A stretch of DNA of 20,739 bases from JAAGZL01 sp964628835 (GCA_964628835.1 CAZVME010000057.1:1-20739), one strand, 5' to 3'; positions 1 to 8,649 are shown, numbered from the stretch's first letter. Translations and numbers: made by a program. Notes: generated by a model from the sequence alone, not told the origin.

Positions 1-119
1 ACGACTACCGGGGTTTACCAGCCTTCGCTTCGCTCTCCATGGCTGGCAGCGAGGGCTGACAGCTCAAGCCACCCATCCTGATAGGCCCACCTTATTCTCC
101 CACACATTGTATGGATTAA

Positions 120-143
120 TTGACTCCATTGTCAGGCTATAAT
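120..143 (+). promoter_or_regulatory. possible nnrS promoter/operator region
   Basis: A perfect -10-like TATAAT lies at 138-143, about 33 bases before the nnrS start. Just upstream is an imperfect inverted repeat, TTGAC-N6-GTCAG (120-135), which resembles the TTGAC/GTCAA half-sites used by CRP/FNR-type NO and oxygen regulators (FNR, DNR, NNR). However, the gap is six bases, not the usual four. There is no good -35 at 17 bases. The repeat would sit at about -22, a position better suited to repression than activation. The rest of 1-119 shows no gene I can support. This is a weak call based on pattern only. Confidence 0.25.
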
Positions 144-175
144 CACCCGCTACATTTACCCACAAGAGTTAGACC

Positions 176-1375
176 ATGCTGAAACCCCATGCAGAACCAC
201 CCAGTCCCACTCTCAAGGCCAGCAGCACTGCCCTGTTCGCCCTTGGCTTCAGGCCCTTTTTCAGTGCCGCCGGAATCTCGGCCGCTCTGCTGATGATCAC
301 CTGGCTGGGCATATGGTCCGGCGCTGTGGGGGTCTCCAGCTACTACGGCCCCATCCCGTGGCACAGCCACGAGATGCTGTTTGGCTATGCCGTGGCCATT
401 ATCGCCGGGTTCCTGCTCACCGCAGTGAGAAACTGGACCGGGGCCAACACCCCCAACGGCACACCCCTGATGCTGCTGACCCTGCTGTGGCTGGCCGGAC
501 GTATACTGCCGCTGCTGGGCGGAGCAATCCCGGGGATGGTGATCGCCTTGGTGGATCTGGCATTCCTGCCAGCACTGGCCCTGGCCATCAGGCCTGCCCT
601 GTGGCAGGGCCAGATGAAGATCAACCGCATCTTCGTGCCGCTACTTCTGGTCATGGCCATCACCAATCTACTAACCCACCTGCAATTTCTCGGCATCAGC
701 GACACATACAGCCGTGGCACCGACGCCATGCTGTATCTGATCATCCTGCTGATTGTGTTTATCGGTGGTCGCGTCATGCCATTCTTCACCGAGGCAGTGC
801 TGCCAGACGCCAAGGTAAAACGTAACCAGCCAGTGGAGATGACATCCGCCGGGGCACTGGTGGCCTTGGTCCTGGTGCAGATGATCTATCCATCACCATG
901 GCTCTCAGGCCCGCTGGCGGCGCTGGTAGCCATCACCCAGATCATACGCGTAATCGGCTGGCACGACCGCAGGGTCTGGGGCAGCCCCATCCTGTGGGTA
1001 TTGTATACCGGCATGTTGTGGATCATCCTCGGCTTCAGCCTCAAGGCCCTAGCCACAGCTGGCATAGTCAGCACCACATTGGCAACCCATGCCCTCACCG
1101 TGGGTGGGATCGGCGTACTTACTTTGGGCATGATGTGTCGGGTATCGCTCGGCCATACCGGCCGTCCCATGCAACTGCTGCGAATCATTGAGATCAGCTT
1201 CATTCTGCTCAACATCGCCGCAGCCATCCGGGTATTGGCGCCCATCCTTATGCCGATGCAATATCAGCTCTGGATCCACCTATCCGGTGGCATCTGGGTG
1301 CTCTGTTTCATCATGTTCTGTTTCGTGTACCTGCCCATGCTGATGAAACCGCGGGCAGATGGTAAGCAGGGATAG
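176..1375 (+). CDS. nnrS: NnrS family heme-copper membrane protein (nitric-oxide/nitrosative stress)
   Basis: This is a 399-residue polytopic inner-membrane protein with about twelve hydrophobic helices, the usual length and topology of NnrS. Family signatures seen are FRPFF near residue 25, WHSHEM at 62-67 followed by a hydrophobic helix and AVRNWTG (83-89), and a late conserved block with His305, MMCRVSLGH (319-327) and HTGR. NnrS proteins bind heme and copper and protect cells against nitric oxide, typically in denitrifiers under NO-responsive regulators; that role is family knowledge. The ATG at 176 gives the expected short N-terminal tail before FRPFF; the ribosome site is weak (AAGAG). 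A small gene follows after 30 bases and is probably co-transcribed. The identity of the family is secure. Confidence 0.93.
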   Translation: MLKPHAEPPSPTLKASSTALFALGFRPFFSAAGISAALLMITWLGIWSGAVGVSSYYGPIPWHSHEMLFGYAVAIIAGFLLTAVRNWTGANTPNGTPLMLLTLLWLAGRILPLLGGAIPGMVIALVDLAFLPALALAIRPALWQGQMKINRIFVPLLLVMAITNLLTHLQFLGISDTYSRGTDAMLYLIILLIVFIGGRVMPFFTEAVLPDAKVKRNQPVEMTSAGALVALVLVQMIYPSPWLSGPLAALVAITQIIRVIGWHDRRVWGSPILWVLYTGMLWIILGFSLKALATAGIVSTTLATHALTVGGIGVLTLGMMCRVSLGHTGRPMQLLRIIEISFILLNIAAAIRVLAPILMPMQYQLWIHLSGGIWVLCFIMFCFVYLPMLMKPRADGKQG

Positions 1376-1405
1376 CGCAATCCTACTTGAGGTCATAAAG
1401 GCTAT

Positions 1406-1852
1406 ATGGATACCAGTAGCATGCAAGAGAACGAATTCATGTCTGCCTTTCGCGGAAGTTTCACCTCCACCCTGCGCTGGCATCAGTTGGATGCACTCTG
1501 GGCGGTGCTGGACACAGAGGCCGATGACAACTGGTTCATCTACGCCATCGGGGAGCAGCCCCCGGAACAACCGGTGAGCGCCGGAGATCTGCAGCACTTT
1601 CTGAAGGAGATAGCCACCTTTCTGCGCCATGAGCACGATGAGGATTACTGCGGCATCGTCTATGCCGACAATCTACAGCAGCCAGCCTTGATCAAGATCT
1701 ATGACCCAAACAATCTGGGGGTGTCATGCGGCTTCAGTGACAACCCACCACTACCGGGCTGGATACTTAGCCGTCTGCAACCCTGTGACCTACCTTCCAC
1801 CAGGGTACTCCCTAATAACCGCCGGCGCTGGTGGCAAAAAATGTTTGACTAA
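1406..1852 (+). CDS. conserved-looking small soluble protein downstream of nnrS, unknown function
   Basis: This is a 148-residue protein I do not recognise. It has no signal peptide or membrane segment and no CxxC or nucleotide-binding motif. It is acidic and aromatic-rich in the middle (WHQLDALWAVLD, NWFIYAIGE, FLRHEHDEDYCG) and ends in a basic RRRWW segment. It begins 30 bases after nnrS on the same strand and has the same G+C-rich codon usage, so it is likely a genuine second gene of that operon. Starts at 1406 (preceded by AAAGG), 1421 or 1439 are all possible; 1406 is used because it has the best ribosome site. A role linked to NnrS is a guess from position only. Confidence 0.7.
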   Translation: MDTSSMQENEFMSAFRGSFTSTLRWHQLDALWAVLDTEADDNWFIYAIGEQPPEQPVSAGDLQHFLKEIATFLRHEHDEDYCGIVYADNLQQPALIKIYDPNNLGVSCGFSDNPPLPGWILSRLQPCDLPSTRVLPNNRRRWWQKMFD

Positions 1853-1994
1853 TGCAAAATTGATTTGAAGTTGATGCAGCTTACCTGCAGACACAGCACA
1901 GATTCACCCTTCTCTGCATGCTACAGACACAGGACAAAATCTACTCATACATTGTACAGATTCTTTGGTTTTTTAGATTAATCACCATTTTGCT

Positions 1995-2019
1995 AGCATG
2001 TTAAAGATTAACGCATGCT
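1995..2019. promoter_or_regulatory. inverted repeat upstream of the c-di-GMP gene (operator candidate)
   Basis: In the AT-rich 225-base gap between the small gene and the PAS/GGDEF/EAL gene, AGCATG (1995-2000) pairs with CATGCT (2014-2019). Inside these arms GTTAA (2000-2004) pairs with TTAAC (2008-2012) around a three-base centre, so the dyad is almost continuous with one small bulge. A TATAGT (2025-2030) just downstream could be a -10 element. This looks like a transcription-factor site rather than a terminator because no T-run follows. No other structure was seen in 1853-2077. Confidence 0.35.
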
Positions 2020-2077
2020 GTCCATTATAGTAATTAACCAGGACAAGGATGCGTCCATAGATTCGAACTAGACGCTT

Positions 2078-5000
2078 ATGAGAGAAATACTTGATGGGTT
2101 ACTGCCACTAATTCCAGAAAGTGCAGTAGTGGCAGGCGATTATAATAATAAGATCATCTATTGCAGTCCTCTGGCAGCCGAATGGCTTTCCCACCCGGCG
2201 ACATCTCTTCTTGGCGAAAATCGGCAATCATTTAACTCCCATCCTTTATTCGAATTACTGCAAGGATCAGAATGGAAAACCAGAATTGGCGAAGGAGAAA
2301 CCTTACATCAGGTAATCGACCTGGCCACAGAGGGAGTTACCCGAAGTATCCGCACCCGCCTGACACACTACGACAATTTGGGCAGCCAGCAATATTGGAT
2401 ACTTGTAGGACAAGATATTTCAGGTTTTACAGCTCCAGAATCCAAGGCGCATCGCATAGAGATGGAAGGCGCTATAAGGACAATCTCCAGATACATGAAC
2501 AGAGTCCCGGGGCTGGAATTAGATACTGCCTTAAACCTGGCACTATCTCATGTAGGTGAGGCCGCTGAAGCAGATCGCAGCTATCTGTTTATGATCTCGG
2601 ACACCGGCACCCATATAAGCAACACCCATGAATGGTGTGCCGAAGGTATCAACCCAGGAATAGACAAACTGCAAGATCTTCCCCTGGATAAATTCACCCC
2701 GTTCATGACCAGGCTAGAGCAGGACGACCTGGTTCTTATTCCCCGCGTGGATGAGATACCTACTGCAGAAGCAGAGCTAAAAGAGATGCTCGAATCTCAA
2801 GGCATTCATTCTCTGGTCTGTGTACCCATATATTGGGAAGAGTGTCTCAAGGGGTTTGTAGGGCTTGATGCGGTAAAGCGAGAGGTCCCGTGGGATGAAC
2901 CTGACATTGATCTGTTGCGCAACATGGGAGATATACTAGCAGTAACTCTCAAACGTAATTTCGATTCCAGAAAAATAAGAGAGAGCGAAGCCAAATTTAG
3001 TCATATCTACAACCACTCTCCTGTCATGATGCATTCAATCGATGAAAGCGGTCACATATGTAATGTAAATGACCAGTGGCTATGTGAAACCGGGTATGAG
3101 CGTAATGAGGTGATCGGGCGCAAGGCAGGTTTTTTAATGACGCCTGAATCTGCCGAGCGCGCTTTTTATGAAGTGACACCACGCTTTTGGCGTGAAGGCA
3201 GTGTAAGGGATGTGCCTTATGAATATATTTGTAAGGACGGCAGCATCATTAACGTGTTGCTCAATTGTGATATATCAGAGGATTTGCATGGTAACAGGAT
3301 CAGCCTCTCTGTAGTACGCAACGTAACGGGGCAGGTCAAGGCTAACCGCGCCATAAAAAAGAGTGAAAAAGCACTGAAAGAGGCCCAGGCTCTGGCTCAT
3401 CTAGGTAGCTGGGAACTAGATATTAACAACAACGACCTTTACTGGTCAGATGAGATCTACTCGATTTTTGAAATAGATCCCAAGAAATTTTCACCCACGT
3501 ACGAAGGATTCTTAAGCGCGGTGCATCCTGATGACCGCATTCGGGTGAATCAGGCCTATTCAACCTCTGTTGCCAACCACACCCCATATAGTCTGGAACA
3601 CCGTCTACTCATGGCAGATGGCCGGATCAAACATGTGCAAGAGCGTTGCGAAACCTTTTACGACGAGGTGGGTAATGCCCTCCGCTCCATCGGCACAGTG
3701 CAGGATATTACAGAGCACTATCAGCAGGAACAGAAATCAGCAGAACTGCACGCCATGCTACAGGCGCTGGTAGAAGCCACATCGGATGCAATTTTCGTCA
3801 AGGATATAGAAGGCAGGTACGTGCTTGCCAACAACGCCACCGCGAGCACAATAGGCGCAACCAAAAATGAGATTATTGGTGCCGATGATTTCAAGTTTTT
3901 TCCAGTTGAAATTGCAGAGCAATTTCGCGCTAACGATAGAAACACAATAACTCTTGGAAAAAATGTAACCTACGAAGAACTATTGCAAATTGACGAAAAG
4001 AAGATGTCATACCTTGCTACCAAGGGCCCTCTGGTCATCAACGGTGAAGTGCGCGGTACTTTTGGCATTTCCCGTGATATTACCACCAGGAAGCAGGCCC
4101 AACAGCAACTGGCCCAGGCTGGAGAGGAGTGGACCGAGGCCATGGACCAGTTCGATGACGCAGTATATTTGGTAGATCTCGATAATAATCTATTGCGGGG
4201 GAATGATAACTTTTACAGCATGATCAACTCCACTCCAGAAGAGGCAGTAGGCAAAAAGACTGTTGATCTCATACACAAGGAAAGTGATTCATCATCATGT
4301 CCTGTGTGCAAAGCGAAAACAGAGAGACGGGAAGTAGTTATTACCCTGGAAGGGAATAATGCCAACAATCCACTCGGGTATCCAATTGAAGTATCTACAA
4401 AACTCATCGGCAAGTCTGGGGGAGATCCCACAGGCATAATGGTCAGTATTCACGACCTTAGGCACTCACGCAAAACCGAATCCAGCATCCAGTTGGCTGC
4501 CAAAGTCTTCAGCAGCAGTCTCAATGCAATCCTAATCACAGACCAGACTGGCATTATCCAACAGGTCAATCCACGTTTCAGTGAAATAACAGGGTTCAGC
4601 CAGGAGGAGGCCATTGGAAAATCCCCTAATATCCTGAAATCAGATCATCATAACGAGCATTTCTATCAACAGTTATGGAGTTCTTTGATAGAAAACGGGC
4701 AGTGGGAAGGTGAGATCTGGAATCGACGTAAAAATGGTGAGGTTTATCCGATATGGCAAAGCATCTCTTCAGTACACGATGCATCTAATAAGGTTAGTCA
4801 CTATATCGGCACCTTCAGTGATATTAGTGAACAGAAGAATTCTGCCGAGCGCATTCACCGTCTGGCCCATTACGACGTCTTAACCAATCTGCCTAATCGT
4901 GCACTGTTCAACGACCGCTTTCAGCATGCCCTGGATCGGGCGCATCGCAGTGGTGAACGTGTTGCGCTCATCTTCATGGACCTGGATCGATTTAAACAGA

Positions 5001-6148
5001 TAAACGACAGCTTGGGTCATTCAGCAGGAGACGCCCTACTTTCTCAGGTGGCGCAGCGTTTAAAACAGCAAATACGCGAGGATGACACAATTGCACGCCT
5101 GGGTGGTGATGAGTTTGTAATCTCCTTAGAAGAGATAAGCCAGGACCGCGATCCAAAACTGGTAGCGGAAAAACTCATGCGTGCCTTTGATAAACATTTC
5201 ATGGTTCAGGGCCACGAACTGGTGGTTACATCCAGCATCGGAATCAGCATCTACCCAACAGATGCACAGGATGCTGACAGCCTGATCAAGTTTGCAGATA
5301 TGGCAATGTATCGAGCTAAAGCGAAGGGCCGGAATAATTATCAGTTTTACTCTATTGAATTCAGTGAACGCATGATGGAACGCCTAGTACTGGAATCTGA
5401 GTTGCGACATGCGGTTGCACGTGACGAACTGATACTTCATTACCAACCACAGCTGGATCTGGACAGTGGCCGCCTGGTAGGTGTGGAAGCGTTGATCGGA
5501 TGGAATCATCCTGAGAGAGGCATGGTACCACCTGGCATATTCATCCCTATTGCAGAAGAGTCCGGGCTGATACTCGACATAGGCGAGTGGGTGCTAAGAT
5601 CGGCCTGCAAACAGGCTGCCAGTTGGATAGACAAAGGTTTGGATATTGACAGTGTCTCCGTGAACCTGTCTGGTTTCCAGATACAGCGCGGCAATATCGT
5701 AGAAATGGTTTCCCATATTCTGGAAGAGACAAATCTCCCTGCTGCACATTTGGAACTTGAGATACTTGAAACCTATATCATGCAGCATGCCGAGCAGGAT
5801 TTTTCTGTATTTAACGGACTACGGGAACTTGGAGTCGGCCTAGCCATTGATGACTTTGGTACCGGACGATCCTCACTGGGATATCTGAAGCGTTTACCAG
5901 TGGGAAAACTCAAGATTGATCAAAGTTTTGTCATGGATATTCCAATGGACTCTGATGATATGGCAATTATCAAAGCCATTGTAGCCCTGGCACAGACAAT
6001 GCAACTTACAGTAGTAGCGGAGGGCGTGGAAACAGCAGAGCAGGTGATATTTCTGAAAGGATTAGGATGCGATCTGATCCAGGGCTTTTATTTCAGCCAT
6101 CCGATAAGCCCGGAAGAGATAGAAAAAATGTTGCCGCAAGTGACATAA
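2078..6148 (+). CDS. multi-PAS/GAF diguanylate cyclase-phosphodiesterase (GGDEF-EAL)
   Basis: This 1356-residue signalling protein has no membrane helix or signal peptide, so it is probably cytosolic. Approximate domain order is PAS 10-115, GAF 145-295, PAS 303-425, PAS 435-550, PAS 555-675, PAS 685-800 (with CPVC at 741-744), PAS 805-925, GGDEF 928-1095 and EAL 1115-1352. The cyclase active site is intact (GGDEF 1009-1013, preceded by MDLDRFKQIND). So is the product-inhibition RxxD (REDD, 1000-1003), exactly five residues before it. The EAL domain keeps its signature Glu (EAL 1137-1139), VNLS, the LEILET glutamates, DDFGTG (1258-1263), the Lys of LKIDQSF, AEGVET and the late Gln of IQGFYF. 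Both synthesis and breakdown of c-di-GMP are therefore chemically possible. An in-frame stop at 2069 leaves ATG 2078 as the first start, though without a clear Shine-Dalgarno. Which signals the sensor domains bind is unknown. Confidence 0.93.
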   Translation: MREILDGLLPLIPESAVVAGDYNNKIIYCSPLAAEWLSHPATSLLGENRQSFNSHPLFELLQGSEWKTRIGEGETLHQVIDLATEGVTRSIRTRLTHYDNLGSQQYWILVGQDISGFTAPESKAHRIEMEGAIRTISRYMNRVPGLELDTALNLALSHVGEAAEADRSYLFMISDTGTHISNTHEWCAEGINPGIDKLQDLPLDKFTPFMTRLEQDDLVLIPRVDEIPTAEAELKEMLESQGIHSLVCVPIYWEECLKGFVGLDAVKREVPWDEPDIDLLRNMGDILAVTLKRNFDSRKIRESEAKFSHIYNHSPVMMHSIDESGHICNVNDQWLCETGYERNEVIGRKAGFLMTPESAERAFYEVTPRFWREGSVRDVPYEYICKDGSIINVLLNCDISEDLHGNRISLSVVRNVTGQVKANRAIKKSEKALKEAQALAHLGSWELDINNNDLYWSDEIYSIFEIDPKKFSPTYEGFLSAVHPDDRIRVNQAYSTSVANHTPYSLEHRLLMADGRIKHVQERCETFYDEVGNALRSIGTVQDITEHYQQEQKSAELHAMLQALVEATSDAIFVKDIEGRYVLANNATASTIGATKNEIIGADDFKFFPVEIAEQFRANDRNTITLGKNVTYEELLQIDEKKMSYLATKGPLVINGEVRGTFGISRDITTRKQAQQQLAQAGEEWTEAMDQFDDAVYLVDLDNNLLRGNDNFYSMINSTPEEAVGKKTVDLIHKESDSSSCPVCKAKTERREVVITLEGNNANNPLGYPIEVSTKLIGKSGGDPTGIMVSIHDLRHSRKTESSIQLAAKVFSSSLNAILITDQTGIIQQVNPRFSEITGFSQEEAIGKSPNILKSDHHNEHFYQQLWSSLIENGQWEGEIWNRRKNGEVYPIWQSISSVHDASNKVSHYIGTFSDISEQKNSAERIHRLAHYDVLTNLPNRALFNDRFQHALDRAHRSGERVALIFMDLDRFKQINDSLGHSAGDALLSQVAQRLKQQIREDDTIARLGGDEFVISLEEISQDRDPKLVAEKLMRAFDKHFMVQGHELVVTSSIGISIYPTDAQDADSLIKFADMAMYRAKAKGRNNYQFYSIEFSERMMERLVLESELRHAVARDELILHYQPQLDLDSGRLVGVEALIGWNHPERGMVPPGIFIPIAEESGLILDIGEWVLRSACKQAASWIDKGLDIDSVSVNLSGFQIQRGNIVEMVSHILEETNLPAAHLELEILETYIMQHAEQDFSVFNGLRELGVGLAIDDFGTGRSSLGYLKRLPVGKLKIDQSFVMDIPMDSDDMAIIKAIVALAQTMQLTVVAEGVETAEQVIFLKGLGCDLIQGFYFSHPISPEEIEKMLPQVT

Positions 6149-6193
6149 CTATTCTTTATTGATACCCATGACAAATAAGATCTAAGGTGTATT

Positions 6194-6313
6194 TCAGAAC
6201 AGTATGTCATCATCAAATCCATCATCCGGCATTGGCGCCGCCGCAGGAGCAGCAGATGGAGAGCTCACCGATTGAGCAGGACGACTGGGCGCATCAAATG
6301 AAGCCCCTTCTCC
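6194..6313 (-). pseudogene. ssb 3'-end remnant (C-terminal tail of single-stranded DNA-binding protein)
   Basis: The minus strand encodes about 39 residues that match only the C-terminal part of SSB: GEGASFDAPSRPAQ, an Ala/Pro/Ser linker, and the acidic tip DDGFDDDILF followed by a stop. The complete ssb at 14881 ends DGGFDDDIPF in the same orientation. The last 34 bases of the two genes agree at 28 positions by my hand alignment. The whole OB-fold is missing, and just upstream of GEGAS the reading frame enters sulfotransferase sequence in another frame. The frame is open as a 62-residue ORF (6382 to 6194), so a small chimeric peptide is conceivable but unlikely to be functional. No terminator follows this copy, unlike the intact gene. 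It is interpreted as a scar of insertion or recombination at ssb. Confidence 0.85.
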
Positions 6314-6653
6314 CATCGAAAACGCGTGTGTTTTTAGGTGGGATTTGGTCAATAAATTGCTGGAATGAACGTTGTCCAACATACCTGGGGGAACCGATTA
6401 AGCCAGAGCGGCTGCGGTAACGATACCAAGAGGCTAACTTAGCATAGGGATGCCTGATGACACTGATGACTTTATAGTGCTCCGCCCCTAGGACCTGAGC
6501 TTGTTCTGAGAACTGTCTAAAATTCATATGCTTTTCGGGATTTCGGCCTAAGATTACAACGTCATCAAGATTTTCAAAAGCTTTGTGGAGACTGGTGGAC
6601 GCAGTTTTCGCAGCAGATAAAATAACAAGTTTATGCTTATGATCGATGATCAT
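6294..6653 (-). pseudogene. truncated sulfotransferase family gene (N-terminal half only)
   Basis: From the ATG at 6653 the minus strand encodes a typical sulfotransferase start. A short beta-strand leads into the 5'-phosphosulfate loop SAAKTASTS (residues 13-21), and the 3'-phosphate region VIRHPYAKLASWY (65-77) contains the expected Arg and Ser. Sulfotransferase-like sequence stops near IPPKNTR (about residue 110). The frame then runs into the ssb remnant out of frame and ends at 6294, giving 119 residues, about half of a normal domain. The C-terminal half is absent, so the product should be inactive. An upstream ATG at 6716 also exists but would abut the divergent gene start at 6722. The break point lies at roughly 6314-6325. 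Confidence 0.82.
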
Positions 6654-6721
6654 TATATTGTGAATATCTATCTTTCTATTAGTCGCAGAATGGCAACGAT
6701 TTTGTTGAGAGGTCATACTTA

Positions 6722-7807
6722 ATGAAGTGTATTCTCCATATTGGAGCTGAAAAAACAGGGTCCACTTCACTACAGCATTGGCTCTACTCTAACAGAGGGG
6801 AGCTGGCTGAACACGGATTTTATCTAAGTGATTCTTTGGATAGTCCAAACAACCGCTTGTTACCGATTTTTTTTCAGAGCAGAATCGACGCTTGGACCAA
6901 AAGTAACGGGGTTGAGGACCAATCCAAGAAACGTGAGTTTCTTACCCCGTCGCTGCAATCCTTTTGTGACGAGGTTAGACTTGCCGAAGACGGATATCAC
7001 ACATTCCTGATCACGTCCGAGCATTTACACAGCCGGCTTGATAGCCAAGAACTGGTTAAGGAATTGCATAAGTTCCTTGACCCGTTATTCGAGTCCATCA
7101 ATGTAGTGGGCTACGTCCGCAATCAAGCAGATCTAATCCTGTCAAGTTACTCGACAGCATTGCGTGCCAGCGAGACCAGTTTTTTGTCTGAAGTTGTAGA
7201 GCAAGTCAGCCCAGATGAACATTATTACAATCACCTTCTGTCGGCCGACCTGTGGTCAAATGTCTTTGGCCGTTCGGCAGTCACCTTCCAAGTTTACGAT
7301 CATTGTGTCAATCTACCTGGCGGTGTCGTCACGGACTTTGCTAAACACATACTCAAATTGCCCGAGCTATCCGATCAATTAGCTCCAAGCAAAAGGCTGA
7401 ACTCTGGCCTAAGTCCGTTTCAGGCTGCCGCCTTTCGCCAGATTAATTCTCTGTTCCCCCGCTGGCCGGTAGGATCTCCGTCAGGCAATTGGAACAGGAA
7501 GCTAAAACAGTTAGTTACAGATCTACCGGTGACCACCAACTGTACACTGCGTATTGCAGACCCGCAGCAAGTGCTTAGGCGGTTTGAGTCTGAAAACCAG
7601 TTGTTCTTCGAAAAATATGGTGACGGGATTAACCATTTCAGCCCTGAAAAGTACACCTCAATGCCTCTGGCAGGCTCCATTGCATTTGAGGAAGATCCTG
7701 ACCTGGATGCGATGATTAAAGCACTGTTGGAGAAAATTTCACTCGAATCTAACGTACCAAATACTTCACTTTGGCAAAGATTGCAATTTTGGAACAAAAA
7801 ACTGTGA
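6722..7807 (+). CDS. sulfotransferase-like protein (divergent P-loop family)
   Basis: This 361-residue soluble protein opens directly with a beta-strand and a PAPS-binding loop, LHIGAEKTGSTSL (residues 5-17). It then has SEHLHSR (99-105) and a 3'-phosphate-type segment VVGYVRNQADLILSSY (128-143) with the expected Arg133 and Ser141/142. These features indicate a PAPS-dependent sulfotransferase fold, but it is clearly more divergent than the classical enzyme encoded just downstream. The minus-strand gene at 10042-11253 has the same layout (KTGST loop, SCENL, FLVRN) and is probably a relative. A good ribosome site (GAGAGG) precedes the ATG. It overlaps the next gene by about four bases, suggesting translational coupling. 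The acceptor is not predictable; a glycan hydroxyl is likely from context. Confidence 0.75.
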   Translation: MKCILHIGAEKTGSTSLQHWLYSNRGELAEHGFYLSDSLDSPNNRLLPIFFQSRIDAWTKSNGVEDQSKKREFLTPSLQSFCDEVRLAEDGYHTFLITSEHLHSRLDSQELVKELHKFLDPLFESINVVGYVRNQADLILSSYSTALRASETSFLSEVVEQVSPDEHYYNHLLSADLWSNVFGRSAVTFQVYDHCVNLPGGVVTDFAKHILKLPELSDQLAPSKRLNSGLSPFQAAAFRQINSLFPRWPVGSPSGNWNRKLKQLVTDLPVTTNCTLRIADPQQVLRRFESENQLFFEKYGDGINHFSPEKYTSMPLAGSIAFEEDPDLDAMIKALLEKISLESNVPNTSLWQRLQFWNKKL

Positions 7808-8649
7808 CAGTCTGGTGTAATCTCAAACGTTGGGCGGGCTTCGATCGACGGACTTTTGTTCTTGGCATAGGGGCTCAAAAGTCAGGCACCACATGGCTGT
7901 ATCAGTACCTAAAGGCATGTTCAAACACCAAAATGGGGGGGGTGAAGGAATATCATGTGTGGGATGGTTTATTGCAGCCTCAACTATTTCCAGAGTTTGA
8001 TTCACGCAAACAACAAGAAGGGACTGAAAACTTATCGGATCTGTCTCGTGAGTTTCAGAAGAATCCCAGGAGCTATGCCCGGTATTTTTATGAACTAGTC
8101 CAAGAATCCGAAATAACTGGTGATATAACTCCTTCATATTGCGGACTTTCGAAGAACGATTTTCGATTGGTGCGTCGGATGCTTCGACGCGGTGGCTTTC
8201 GACCCAAAGTTGTTTTTTTGATGCGAGACCCTGCTCAAAGGTGTTGGAGCGCCAGCCGTATGTTCGCCAGGAATGAGGCAATGCGTGGCGGTCAAGAATG
8301 GTCTCACGAGCAATTAGTCGCCCATTTCTCGCAAGTCTTTTCTTCTGATCACTATCAGGTCAGGACGAAATACCAACAGACCCTAAACTCTCTGGACAGG
8401 GCATTCCGGCCTAATGAGGTTTACCTGGGATTTTACGAAGATATGTTTGAGCTTTCACAGGTAGAGCGTTTGGCATTGTTTTTAGGTGTGCCGATAAACC
8501 CTGATGAAAGCAAGCGCATTAGAAACTCTTCGCCGAGTGTTGATCTTCCTATGGATATGTACAAAGAATGTCATGCGTTTTATCGAGATACTTATGAGTA
8601 CTGCTGGGATCGTTTTCCTAAAACAAGAGTGCTATGGCCGTCGATCTAA
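7804..8649 (+). CDS. sulfotransferase (classical PAPS-dependent, carbohydrate type)
   Basis: This protein has the clear sulfotransferase domain of the heparan N-sulfotransferase-like type. The 5'-phosphosulfate loop is GAQKSGTTWLY, followed by VKEYHVW, GDITPSYCG and the 3'-phosphate motif FLMRDPAQRCWSASRM with its Arg and Ser. Such enzymes transfer sulfate from PAPS to sugar hydroxyl or amino groups; this is family knowledge. About 281 residues result from the GTG at 7804, whose GTGA overlaps the stop of the preceding gene. The open frame extends to a TTG at 7771, so a start 11 codons earlier cannot be excluded. There is no signal peptide, so sulfation would be cytosolic, before export of the glycan. 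Its stop overlaps the convergent membrane-protein gene by four bases. Confidence 0.88.
   Translation: MTVWCNLKRWAGFDRRTFVLGIGAQKSGTTWLYQYLKACSNTKMGGVKEYHVWDGLLQPQLFPEFDSRKQQEGTENLSDLSREFQKNPRSYARYFYELVQESEITGDITPSYCGLSKNDFRLVRRMLRRGGFRPKVVFLMRDPAQRCWSASRMFARNEAMRGGQEWSHEQLVAHFSQVFSSDHYQVRTKYQQTLNSLDRAFRPNEVYLGFYEDMFELSQVERLALFLGVPINPDESKRIRNSSPSVDLPMDMYKECHAFYRDTYEYCWDRFPKTRVLWPSI

Noticed and set aside
1..119. Possible end of an upstream gene
   Set aside because: All three forward frames are short and show no recognisable protein end, and the IR CCAGCC/GGCTGG (19-46) has no T-run, so neither a gene tail nor a terminator can be supported.
120..143. TTGACT (120-125) and TATAAT (138-143) as a standard sigma-70 promoter
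   Set aside because: The spacing is only 12 bases instead of about 17, so the two boxes cannot both be used as a normal promoter; only the -10 is credible.
6149..6721. New small genes on the plus strand in this gap (for example 6187-6420)
   Set aside because: The stretch is explained by the minus-strand ssb remnant and truncated sulfotransferase; the plus-strand frame is antisense to them.
7823..8281. 152-residue minus-strand open frame opposite the classical sulfotransferase
   Set aside because: The plus strand carries clear PAPS-binding motifs throughout; the antisense frame has none.
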